Below, piece by piece: positions 36,369 through 44,468 of a stretch of DNA of 64,000 nucleotides. This stretch comes from Bacillota bacterium (GTDB lineage Bacteria; Bacillota; Limnochordia; Limnochordales; ZCTH02-B6): contig JACDOI010000001.1 in the NCBI GenBank assembly GCA_017656145.1, positions 1 through 64,000 of the forward strand, written 5' to 3'. A program made the translations under genes and the position numbers. Numbering within the stretch: position 1 is the first letter of the stretch; the number at the start of each line of letters is the position of its first letter. The notes below the pieces were generated by a model. It worked only from the letters and a program-made list of their open reading frames with translations. It did no database searches and had not been told where the DNA came from.

Positions 36369-37646
36369 TCAGCCGCCGTACGCGTCTTGAGCGACGGACT
36401 CGATGTACTCAAGAACGTTGTCCAAGTCCTCGCCGCCGACGTACATGAGGATGCCCTCCCAGAACGCCCCGGAACCGACCGCCGCCGGCATGAGATCTGA
36501 AGCGTCAAACCGAAACACGTCCGCATTGATCAGCACCTCGGCCGCGGCCCGGGTAATGGCGTCGGGATACGCATTGGGGTTCACCCGCTGGTTGGCGGAC
36601 AGCTTGCCAAGCTCCGACACCCAAATCTGCTGCGCCCCAGCCGAGGCCAGGTACCGCATGAGCGCCCGGGCTTCGGGAGTGTCCCGCATCATGCCGACCA
36701 TGTCCCCCGCCCCCATGGCCGGAGTGCCGAACTGCGGATCGATGGGAGGCAAGGCGAAGAACGCGAAGTCCTCTCCGGGAACGAGATCGGGGTAGTGCTG
36801 CAAGATGAAGCTCTGAATGAACGTCGCCTGCCGGTGCATAAAGGCGTTAGGCGGCGAGGTGAACAGCTCCCGCACCGCGTCGCCGAAGTTGGTGGCCAGC
36901 TCGTACGTGGTGCCGCCGTAGACGTAGTCGTCGTTGCGGGCAATTTCGCCGAACAGCTCAAAGGCCCTCCGCACCGCCGGGTGCGTCCACGGGATCTCGT
37001 GGTTCACCCACTGGTCGTACACTTCAGGGCCCGCGGTGCGGAGCATAATGTCTTCAATCCAGTCAGTGCCCGGCCATCCGCTGGCCGCTCCGCTCTCAAG
37101 GCCGATGGCCCACGGCTTGCCGCCCTCACCGGCGATGCGCCGGGTGAGCTCGAGCATTTCCTCCCATGTGGCCGGGACCGTATACCCTTTCGCCGCAAAC
37201 TCCTTCGGATTGTACCAGACGAGGCTCTTCAGGTCTGCTGAGAGAAAGATCGCATACAGCTTTCCGTCGACACTGCCCAGGTCGAGCCACGTCTGGGCGT
37301 AGTCCTGCCGGAGCTGTTCCATGTCCAGAACGTCGTCAAGCACAACTAGATGACCGTCCTCAGCCATCTCCTTGACGAAGCCCGGATTGGGCAACAGGGC
37401 GATGTCGGGCGGATTGCCGGCCTGCACCCGGGTGGTCAGCACGGCCACCAGGTCCCGGGTTCCGGTGAATTCGACGTCGATGCCGGTGGCCGCCTCGAAC
37501 GGCTCAAGCACCTTCAAAAAGGCTTCGAGTTCCTGGCCGCCCCAGGTACCCATGACCGTCACGCTGCGCTGCTGGGCGTGAACCCCCGCGGCGGCTACAA
37601 GCACCGCCAGCACCAGCGTCACGCAAATCCGTCCCTTGCTTGCCAC
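36369..37646 (-). CDS. carbohydrate ABC transporter substrate-binding protein
   Basis: A 425-residue extracellular solute-binding protein (family 1). The signal peptide is VASKGRICVTLVLAVLVAAA followed by GVHA and cleavage before QQRS; no lipobox cysteine is present, as for PhnD in this window. The mature part starts SVTVMGTWGGQELEAFLKVL and holds the family motif PPDIALLPNPG. It resembles AglE-like alpha-glucoside binding proteins. GTG 37646 has GGAGGG six bases upstream; a much longer open frame upstream has no protein character. It is first in the operon with the two permeases. Confidence 0.92.
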   Translation of the reverse strand: MASKGRICVTLVLAVLVAAAGVHAQQRSVTVMGTWGGQELEAFLKVLEPFEAATGIDVEFTGTRDLVAVLTTRVQAGNPPDIALLPNPGFVKEMAEDGHLVVLDDVLDMEQLRQDYAQTWLDLGSVDGKLYAIFLSADLKSLVWYNPKEFAAKGYTVPATWEEMLELTRRIAGEGGKPWAIGLESGAASGWPGTDWIEDIMLRTAGPEVYDQWVNHEIPWTHPAVRRAFELFGEIARNDDYVYGGTTYELATNFGDAVRELFTSPPNAFMHRQATFIQSFILQHYPDLVPGEDFAFFALPPIDPQFGTPAMGAGDMVGMMRDTPEARALMRYLASAGAQQIWVSELGKLSANQRVNPNAYPDAITRAAAEVLINADVFRFDASDLMPAAVGSGAFWEGILMYVGGEDLDNVLEYIESVAQDAYGG

Positions 37647-37664
37647 TGAAGTCCCTCCTCTTCT

Positions 37665-37686
37665 GAAACGATAAAAAACGTTTTCG
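37665..37686. promoter_or_regulatory. candidate LacI/CcpA-type operator upstream of the sugar-binding-protein gene
   Basis: AAAACGTTTT at 37675-37684 is a perfect palindrome with the central CG typical of LacI-family sites. Read on the minus strand, CGAAAACGTTTTTT matches most positions of the catabolite-responsive element. A second half GAAACG lies at 37665-37670. The site is about 30 bases before the GTG start, where a bound repressor would block transcription. No regulator gene is adjacent. Confidence 0.4.
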
Positions 37687-37809
37687 GGGGAGACCTTCGG
37701 CGCAGCGCCGAGGTATCCTGCCACGCCGGTGAAACGGATGGCTCGGATCAGACAGTGGTTCGGGCAGGAAAGGACGAATGTCCCGGCCATAGCCGGCCGG
37801 TATGGGAGA

Positions 37810-38577
37810 TCAGGCCACGCGCCGGGTGGAAAGGAGAACGCCGGCCCGACGCCGCTCCCGGTCGGTGAGAGGGGATTCTCGCAATCCGTGAACGGCGGCA
37901 AAACCGTCTCGCAGCGCGTCCTCGACTTCATCCGCGGAAACCGGCCGTTTAAGAAGGCTCGCGAGGGACACGACGCTGGTCGGCGAAAGGTCCGCGCGCC
38001 CGCCGGCTGCGGCGTAAAACCGGTTGAGCAGTTCGGTAACGGCGGCGACGTCCTGGTTGACCAATACCATGCCGGAGACGAGGGCATAGCCGCCCCGCAG
38101 CGTCTGGGCGACGCCGGCCACCTTGCGCCCGTCTACAACGAGATCGTAGGGCCCTTCGCAAAACGACCCGGGGGCCGCCCCGAACCGGGCATCGATGCCC
38201 AGGCGGTCCAGGGCCAGGCGAACCCCTTGAGTCAGCTCTTCGTAATTGCGCCGGACCACGGCCGGGTCCCGGCAAGGCCGGACTACGCCGAAGCTGACGC
38301 ACCCTTCGTCCAAGACGACGGCGCTGCCGCCCCCGGTTCGCTCGAAGACCGGCAGGCCCCGGGAAGTCAAGACCGAAAGCCCCGCCTCAAGGAGCGGCAG
38401 CCGCCGATCCCGCGGGCCGAGGAGCGCGTAGGGCCTCTGCCGGCGGATGATGACCGCCGGCGGCGATTCGCCGGCAGCCACCGACACCGCCACGGTTTCG
38501 GCCACCACCGGGCTCAATGGCAAGACATCCGGCTCAGCCCCCCGGCCAAGCCACACGAGGCGGAAAGGAGCGCTCAT
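37810..38577 (-). CDS. LipM-like octanoyltransferase / lipoate-protein ligase A family protein
   Basis: A 255-residue single-domain protein of the LplA/LipM/biotin-ligase fold. It has ERTGGGSAVVLDEG (79-92) and DGRKVAGVAQTLRGG with the conserved lysine K152. A cysteine (C140, in GSFCEGPYDLVV) sits where LipM-type acyltransferases carry their nucleophile, favouring octanoyl transfer over ATP-dependent ligation; this is inference. The ATG at 38577 overlaps the nuoN stop (ATGA), so it is read as the last gene of the nuo operon. Lipoate genes lipB and lipA are also present at 16.9-18.6 kb. Confidence 0.8.
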   Translation of the reverse strand: MSAPFRLVWLGRGAEPDVLPLSPVVAETVAVSVAAGESPPAVIIRRQRPYALLGPRDRRLPLLEAGLSVLTSRGLPVFERTGGGSAVVLDEGCVSFGVVRPCRDPAVVRRNYEELTQGVRLALDRLGIDARFGAAPGSFCEGPYDLVVDGRKVAGVAQTLRGGYALVSGMVLVNQDVAAVTELLNRFYAAAGGRADLSPTSVVSLASLLKRPVSADEVEDALRDGFAAVHGLRESPLTDRERRRAGVLLSTRRVA

Positions 38578-40115
38578 CGCAGCGGCAACAGGGCGGTGAG
38601 CCCATCCAGCAGCGCGTTGGGGAAAAGCCCAAGGACTACCAGTCCGGCGGCGGCCAAAAGCAGCACCGCGCCGGTGCCCACTCGGGCCCACGCCGTTTCC
38701 CATTCGTTTTCGTCATCGACCGCCGGGGCGGCCGGCGGTCCTTCGCCGCCCGCCATGGGAGCCAGCGCCCCGGGACTATGGGCCGGCTCCTGCCCGCTGC
38801 GATACACCGTGCTGATGACTCGAAGGTAGACGTAAGCCGAGATCCCAGTGCTCGCGACCATCGCGGCCAAAAGCCAACCGGCCCCGGCCCGGAGGCCGCC
38901 CCCGATCAGGAGCAGCTTTCCGGTGAACCCAGCGGTCGGCGGCATCCCCGCCAGGCCCAGGAAGAACAAGGCCACCGCTGCCGCCAGCCACGGGTGCCGC
39001 TGGTACAGGCCTTGCCACCGCTCGAGTTGCGCGGGCTCCCCCCGGCCTTCCGCGGCGGCCACCGCGCCGAAGGCGCCGACTGCCATGAAGAAGTACGCGA
39101 ACAGGTAAAACATTGCGGTGCCCAGCCCATCGGGTTCCAGGGACATCAGGGGCACGAATAGATACCCCGCGTGGGCGATACCCGAGTAGGCCAGAAGCCG
39201 CTTCACGTTCGTCTGAAACAGCGCTCCGAGGCTCCCCACCAGCATGCTGGCGCCCGCGAGCAGCGCCACCGGCGCCATGTACGCCGAAGCCAACCCCGGA
39301 TCCGCCGGCACGGCGGCCCAGAGGAAGCGGACCAGGGCGACGAACGCGGCGGCCTTCGTTCCCACGGCCATGAACGCGGCCACCGGCGCGGGCGCGGCCT
39401 GATACGCGTCGGGCGCCCACGGGTGAAACGGTGCCATGGCCAGCTTAAAGGCAAAGCCCACGAGCACGAGCCCAAATCCGGCGTGGAAAAGCGGCCCTAC
39501 CGCTCCTCCCCGAGCGTAGCGGGCAACGGCTGCGAGGCTCGTGTCCCCCGTCACGGTGTAGAGCAGCGCGAAGCCATACAGGAGAATGCCCGCGGCCAGC
39601 GAGCCCAAAAGGAAATACTTGAACGCTCCCTCTCGGGCCGTTTCGTCCTCACGGCGGAAAGCTACAAGCACGTACAGGCCGAGCGAGAGCAGCTCTAGGC
39701 CTACGAACACCACGGTCATGTCCCCGGCACCGGCGACTGCTGTCATTCCCAAGGCGGACAGGAGCAGCAGCGCCAAGTATCCCGACATGTCCCGGGTCTT
39801 GTCCATGGCGGCAAGGAGCACGGAAAACAGCGCCGCGGCCAGCACGAGAACGGTCAAAACGAGGCTGAGCCGATCGGCCAAAAACGCTCCCCCAAACGCT
39901 GGCCCGGCGAAGGCAGCACTTGCTCCCGCTTCGCCCAGCCGGCGAGCGGCGTACCATCCCGAAAGCAACACGCCTGCTGCGGCCGTCGCGAAGACCCACG
40001 GCCGGGCGTGCCGTTCCGGCACGATCAAATCAACGACGATGACGAGCAGCGCCCCGGCGGCCAGAGCCGCCCACGGGGCCAGGGTCGCGAGATCCGAGAT
40101 GCCGGGCAAGGCCAT
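38574..40115 (-). CDS. nuoN: NADH-quinone oxidoreductase subunit N
   Basis: A 513-residue antiporter-like proton-pumping membrane subunit of complex I. Typical NuoN blocks are EGAFKYFLLGSLAAGILLYG, FKLAMAPFHPWAPDAYQAAP with the pumping lysine, VGTKAAAFVALVRF, and TNVKRLLAYSGIAHAGYL. The ATG at 40115 follows GGGGGA; a TTG at 40130 is also in frame. It starts 67 bases after nuoL; the usual nuoM is missing between them. A Pro/Ala- and acid-rich loop of about 30 residues lies before the last helix. Confidence 0.95.
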   Translation of the reverse strand: MALPGISDLATLAPWAALAAGALLVIVVDLIVPERHARPWVFATAAAGVLLSGWYAARRLGEAGASAAFAGPAFGGAFLADRLSLVLTVLVLAAALFSVLLAAMDKTRDMSGYLALLLLSALGMTAVAGAGDMTVVFVGLELLSLGLYVLVAFRREDETAREGAFKYFLLGSLAAGILLYGFALLYTVTGDTSLAAVARYARGGAVGPLFHAGFGLVLVGFAFKLAMAPFHPWAPDAYQAAPAPVAAFMAVGTKAAAFVALVRFLWAAVPADPGLASAYMAPVALLAGASMLVGSLGALFQTNVKRLLAYSGIAHAGYLFVPLMSLEPDGLGTAMFYLFAYFFMAVGAFGAVAAAEGRGEPAQLERWQGLYQRHPWLAAAVALFFLGLAGMPPTAGFTGKLLLIGGGLRAGAGWLLAAMVASTGISAYVYLRVISTVYRSGQEPAHSPGALAPMAGGEGPPAAPAVDDENEWETAWARVGTGAVLLLAAAGLVVLGLFPNALLDGLTALLPLR

Positions 40116-40182
40116 TCCCCCATTCTCCAAGCGAAAGCCTGTCCGCGATGCCCGCGCGCCGCAAACCGGATCAGCTTCCGCG

Positions 40183-42108
40183 TCACACTGCCATCAGGAA
40201 ATAGATCAGCACCGCGGTGACGCCCGTGACCAGCACCAGCGCATAGCGGCGCACAAACCCGCCGTGAAGCCGCCCGAGCGCCAGCGCCGCGGTGCCGGCC
40301 AGCCGCGCAATGCCATTGACCGCTCCGTCCACCACCTGCGGGTCCATCACCCGGCCCGCGTAGCCCGCCAGTGCCCGCAACGGCTCCACGAAGGCGGCCC
40401 GGTACGCCGCGTCGAACCCGAAGCCGGCCTCGGCCGCCCGGGCAAACGCTCCGCCGGTCGCATCCGCCCGCCGGCTCTTGCCGAACAGCTTCACAGCCCA
40501 GGCGGCACCGGCCGCGGACACAAGCAACAGGGCCCCCATCGTCCACTCCTTTGCCTGAACCGGACCGGCGTGAACAGGAGCCGGGCTCCCGTAGCGGGCC
40601 AGCGCAGGCTCGAAGAACGCCTCGGGCACGTGGGTCAGTCCAGGCACCCACAGCCATCCGCCCGCGATCGACAATATGGTCAGCAAAAGCACCGGCACCG
40701 CCTGCACCGCGGGCACGCCGGCGGAATGAGCATCATGCTCGGCCGCGGCGGCCGCCTCCGCCGGCCCCCGGTCGGAAGCGTCAACCCGGTACGGATTTCC
40801 GGCGAAGACCAGGCAGAACAGGCGGAGCATGTAAAACGCCGTCAAGCCCGCAGCGGCGACGGCCAGCACCCACAAGGCCGTATGACCGCCCGCGAGAAGC
40901 TCCACCACGATCTCGTCCTTGCTGAAAAACCCGGCCAACGGCGGCGCGCCCACCAGCGCCAAGGTGCCGATGAGAAACGTCCAGTAGACAAACGGCGACT
41001 CCCGGCCGAGCCCGCCCATGCGCCGCACGTCTTGCTCGCCGTGGAAGTGGTGAATGACCAGCCCGGCGCCCAAGAAGAGCAGCGCCTTGAAGAACGCGTG
41101 GGTCATGAAGTGGAACAGAGCCGCCGCGTACGCACCGACGCCGGCGGCGAGCATCATGTAGCCCACCTGGCTCATGGTGGAGTACGCCAAAATGCGCTTG
41201 ATGTCGTTCTGTCCCATCGCGGCCACCGCGCCGAACACGGCCGACGCCACGCCGACCAACGCCACCGCGGGCATTCCCCACGGGGCCGCCTCAAACAGCG
41301 GAAACGCTCGCACCACCAGGTACACCCCGGCGGTGACCATCGTCGCCGCGTGGATCAGCGCGCTGACCGGCGTCGGTCCCTGCATCGCGTCGGGCAGCCA
41401 GACAAACAGGGGCAACTGGGCGGACTTGGCCACCGCCCCCACAAGCAGCAGCAAGGCTGCGGCGTTCAGCACTTCAGGCGGCAACAGCCCCGCCTGGGGC
41501 AACACATCGGCGAACCGCAAGCTCCCCGAGCTGGTCAGGAGGATCAGCATCGCCAAGATCAGGCCGACTTCGCCCACGGTGTTGACCCAAAATGCCTTTT
41601 TGGCCGCGGCAGCTGCCGCTGGCCGCCGGTTCCAGAAGCCGATGAGCAAGTACGACGCCAAGCCGACATTGGCCCAGCCCATGAGCATCCCCACGAAGCC
41701 GTCGGCCAGCACCAAAAGGCTCATGGCGAAGATGAAGTAGTTGAGTTTCGCGAAAAACCGGCCATAGTCGGGATCGTCGGCCATGTAGCCCGCGGCGTAG
41801 ATGTGGATCAACAGCCCTACGCCGGTGACGACGAGCGAAAACCAAATGGAGATCGAGTCGCCGATCAGACCGAGTCCGACACCGGCCACGCCCCACGACC
41901 ACAACGGTGCATGAAGCACGCCCTCGCCGCCGGCTTGCCCGAAGCGGATCAGCGCGGCGACGGTGCAGGCAAACGCCAGGGCGACCGCACTGCAAGCGAT
42001 GGCCGCCAGCATCCCGCGGCTGGCCCGCCGGCGAAGGGCGGCCGTCGCCGCAGCGCCAAGTAGCGGCAGGACGGGTATGCCGACCAGCAGCCAAAAGGTG
42101 ATTTCCAC
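40183..42108 (-). CDS. nuoL: NADH-quinone oxidoreductase subunit L
   Basis: A 641-residue membrane subunit with the antiporter-like core and the long C-terminal lateral-helix extension that marks NuoL. Blocks include AKSAQLPLFVWLPDAMQGP, TPVSALIHAATMVTAGVYL, and NDIKRILAYSTMSQVGYM. The C-terminal stretch ends GVTAVLIYFLMAV. GTG start at 42108 with GGAGG upstream, 15 bases after nuoK. The length is usual for NuoL, so this is not an L-M fusion. Confidence 0.96.
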   Translation of the reverse strand: MEITFWLLVGIPVLPLLGAAATAALRRRASRGMLAAIACSAVALAFACTVAALIRFGQAGGEGVLHAPLWSWGVAGVGLGLIGDSISIWFSLVVTGVGLLIHIYAAGYMADDPDYGRFFAKLNYFIFAMSLLVLADGFVGMLMGWANVGLASYLLIGFWNRRPAAAAAAKKAFWVNTVGEVGLILAMLILLTSSGSLRFADVLPQAGLLPPEVLNAAALLLLVGAVAKSAQLPLFVWLPDAMQGPTPVSALIHAATMVTAGVYLVVRAFPLFEAAPWGMPAVALVGVASAVFGAVAAMGQNDIKRILAYSTMSQVGYMMLAAGVGAYAAALFHFMTHAFFKALLFLGAGLVIHHFHGEQDVRRMGGLGRESPFVYWTFLIGTLALVGAPPLAGFFSKDEIVVELLAGGHTALWVLAVAAAGLTAFYMLRLFCLVFAGNPYRVDASDRGPAEAAAAAEHDAHSAGVPAVQAVPVLLLTILSIAGGWLWVPGLTHVPEAFFEPALARYGSPAPVHAGPVQAKEWTMGALLLVSAAGAAWAVKLFGKSRRADATGGAFARAAEAGFGFDAAYRAAFVEPLRALAGYAGRVMDPQVVDGAVNGIARLAGTAALALGRLHGGFVRRYALVLVTGVTAVLIYFLMAV

Positions 42109-42123
42109 CGTTCCTTCCTCCCT

Positions 42124-42432
42124 CTAGCCCCGCAGGCTCCGCACCTCGTCCACGTCCGCGCCGTCCCGGCCCCGGAAGATGAGCACGATCAGGGCAAGTC
42201 CGATGGCAGCCTCCGCGGCGCCCACGACGACGATGAGGAAAGCGAACACGTGCCCGCCCATCGCCGCCAGGTGACGGCTCGCGGCGACAAACAGCAAGGT
42301 CGCCGCTCCCCACATCAACTCGATGGACATGAGCGCGGCCAAAGGGCTGCGGCGCACCAGCACCCCAACCAGGCCCGCGACGAATAGCACCGCGCTCAAT
42401 AGCACGTACCCCGAAAACGGCATGCCGGGCAT
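42124..42432 (-). CDS. nuoK: NADH-quinone oxidoreductase subunit K
   Basis: A 102-residue three-helix proton-channel subunit. The two conserved glutamates are in SIELMWGA (helix 2) and GAAEAAIGLAL (helix 3). The ATG at 42432 is preferred over a GTG at 42441 because GGAGGTGA sits five bases before it. It begins five bases after the nuoJ stop. Confidence 0.95.
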   Translation of the reverse strand: MPGMPFSGYVLLSAVLFVAGLVGVLVRRSPLAALMSIELMWGAATLLFVAASRHLAAMGGHVFAFLIVVVGAAEAAIGLALIVLIFRGRDGADVDEVRSLRG

Positions 42433-42437
42433 GCCCG

Positions 42438-42944
42438 TCACCTCCCCGGCCCGCGCCGGCCGAGCAACACCACAACGCCGACGGCGGCTAGAAACAGCAA
42501 TAGCGCGGCCAACTGAAGGACGAACACATGCTCATAGAAGAGGGCGGCGCCGAACGCCTTCACCGTCCCGAAGCCGGGATAAATGCTGGCCGGCTCCGGC
42601 AACGGCTGCCCGAAAATCGCCCCGGCCAGCGCCGCGACGAGCAACGCCCCTACGGCCACACCGAGCGGCTCTTGGCCTGCGAGCAGCGACGGGCGGCGCT
42701 CCAGAGGCGTGTTGCGGGCGCTGAGCAGGCTGATGACGAACAGGAACAGAACCATGACTGCCCCTGCGTACACGATGACCTGGATAAGTCCCATGAATTC
42801 GGCATCCAGGGCGATGAACAACGCCGCCAGGCCCACCAGGTTGAGCACGAGCGCCAGCACCGCATGAACCGGAATCCGGGCCCGGAGCACCCCCGCGGCG
42901 CCGGCCAGAGTCATCACGGTTGCCGCTGCCACTACCCAGCTCAT
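42438..42944 (-). CDS. nuoJ: NADH-quinone oxidoreductase subunit J
   Basis: A 168-residue five-helix membrane subunit of the proton-translocating arm. The signature is FMGLIQVIVYAGAVMVLFLF. The start overlaps the nuoI stop by four bases (ATGA). The segment between helices 3 and 4 and the final GRRGPGR tail are ordinary for the family. Confidence 0.95.
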   Translation of the reverse strand: MSWVVAAATVMTLAGAAGVLRARIPVHAVLALVLNLVGLAALFIALDAEFMGLIQVIVYAGAVMVLFLFVISLLSARNTPLERRPSLLAGQEPLGVAVGALLVAALAGAIFGQPLPEPASIYPGFGTVKAFGAALFYEHVFVLQLAALLLFLAAVGVVVLLGRRGPGR

Positions 42945-43450
42945 GCCCGCGTCTCCTCCCCGCGGTCCTCGTGCATGGGCCGCAAGCCGTGAAACGGCGG
43001 GTAGACGTTCTCGGGCACCCGGAACGGGCTTGTGTGGCGGTTCACCAGCCGATCGCGACCGTAGATGTGGCTTTCCCGGGTAAAGTCGGCCAATTCAAAC
43101 TCCCGGGTGAGGTGAAGCGCCTCGGTCGGGCACGCTTCTTCGCACAGACCGCAGAAAATGCAGCGCAACATGTCGATTTCGTACTTGTACGCGTACCGCT
43201 CCCCGGGCGAGTTGGGATTCTCGGGATCGTTTTGCGCCGGCATGACGGTGATGGCCGCCGCCGGGCACGCCACCTGGCACAGCTCACAGCCGATGCACAT
43301 CTCAAGGCCGTTCTCGTAGCGCCGCAGCTCGTGGCGGCCGCGGAACCGCTGCGCCCGCTCCTTCTTGACAAAGGGATATTTCAGTGTCTGCTTTTTGCGG
43401 AACAACATCCGCAGCGTCGTGCCCATCCCTTTGGCCAACGCCCTCAACAT
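42941..43450 (-). CDS. nuoI: NADH-quinone oxidoreductase subunit I
   Basis: A 169-residue peripheral-arm subunit carrying two 4Fe-4S clusters (N6a/N6b). Motifs CIGCELCQVACP and CIFCGLCEEACP are both complete, with RFRGRHEL and the linking PENPNSPGERY region. The N-terminal basic segment docks to the membrane arm. The ATG lies 34 bases after the nuoH stop. Confidence 0.97.
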   Translation of the reverse strand: MLRALAKGMGTTLRMLFRKKQTLKYPFVKKERAQRFRGRHELRRYENGLEMCIGCELCQVACPAAAITVMPAQNDPENPNSPGERYAYKYEIDMLRCIFCGLCEEACPTEALHLTREFELADFTRESHIYGRDRLVNRHTSPFRVPENVYPPFHGLRPMHEDRGEETRA

Positions 43451-43484
43451 CCCGCCATCACTCCTCGCGCCTTGCGCCTTGGGG

Positions 43485-44468
43485 CTACGCCCACAGCGCC
43501 GCGGCCACCGCCGTCACCAGCAAGTTCACGATGGCCAGCGGCAGCATCACTTTCCACCCGAAATCCATCAGCCGGTCGTACCGGAACCGGGGAAGACTGG
43601 CCCGCATCCAAATGAAGACGAACAGAAGCAACGCCACCTTGAGGCCGAACCAGGCGACCGGCGGCAAGAACGCCGGCCCGTTCCAACCGCCAAGGTACAA
43701 CAGCGTCACCATGCTGGAGACGGTGATCATATGGATGTACTCCGCCATGGCGAACATCGCGTAGCGCATCCCGCTGTACTCGGTGTGGTATCCGGCCACC
43801 AGTTCCGTCTCGGCTTCCGGCAAGTCGAAGGGAATGCGGCTCGCCTCGGCCACGGCGCTGATGAAGAAGATGATGAACCCCAACGGCTGCAGAAACAGGA
43901 AGGGCAGCCGGTCCTGCGCGGCCACGATGTCCCCAAGCCGCAGCGACCCGGCAAGCATGATAACGCCCAACAGGCTCAGTCCCATTGACAGTTCGTAGCT
44001 GATCAACTGCGCGCTGGCCCTGAGCGAGCCGAGCAAGGCGTACTTGCTCTGCGATGCCCACCCGGCCAGGCTGACGCCGTACACGCTGAGAGCACCAAAG
44101 GCCAGAACCACCAGCACGCCGCCGGGCGGATCCGCGATGCTGAGCGGCACCGGGCGGCCGCCGACCTCGATGGGCGGTCCCACCGGAATGACGGACCACG
44201 CGGCCAGGGCGGTGAAGACACTGATGATCGGGGCGAGGCGGAACACCAGCCGGTCGGCGTCCCGGGGAATGATGTCCTCCTTGACGATAAACTTGACGCC
44301 GTCCGCCACCGCTTGCAAAAGTCCCCACGGCCCCGTTCGATTCGGCCCGAGCCGCAGCTGGAAATATCCCAGCATCTTGCGCTCAATGACCGTCATCATG
44401 GCAAACGCGGTCAGGAGGACGACGATGACGATGGCCCCTCGAATCAAGATCAAGCCGACCGTGTCCAT
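43485..44468 (-). CDS. nuoH: NADH-quinone oxidoreductase subunit H
   Basis: A 327-residue membrane subunit forming the quinone site. Signatures are AFAMMTVIERKMLGYFQLR, LGPNRTGPWGLLQAVAD, SRIPFDLPEAETELVAGYH and EYSGMRYAMFAMAEYIHM. The ATG shares one base with the nuoG stop (TGATG) and has GGAGGAGG upstream within nuoG. Confidence 0.97.
   Translation of the reverse strand: MDTVGLILIRGAIVIVVLLTAFAMMTVIERKMLGYFQLRLGPNRTGPWGLLQAVADGVKFIVKEDIIPRDADRLVFRLAPIISVFTALAAWSVIPVGPPIEVGGRPVPLSIADPPGGVLVVLAFGALSVYGVSLAGWASQSKYALLGSLRASAQLISYELSMGLSLLGVIMLAGSLRLGDIVAAQDRLPFLFLQPLGFIIFFISAVAEASRIPFDLPEAETELVAGYHTEYSGMRYAMFAMAEYIHMITVSSMVTLLYLGGWNGPAFLPPVAWFGLKVALLLFVFIWMRASLPRFRYDRLMDFGWKVMLPLAIVNLLVTAVAAALWA

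Noticed and set aside
37692..37713. Hairpin TTCGGCGC-GCGCCGAG as terminator of the lipM-like gene
   Set aside because: The arms pair but no T-tract follows for about 15 bases, and the position just upstream of the sugar operon makes its role undecidable.
39586..42063. 825-codon open frame on the plus strand opposite nuoN and nuoL
   Set aside because: It spans two real genes and their gap, has low-complexity composition (Arg, His, Gln, Gly) and no recognisable motif; a shadow of biased codon use.
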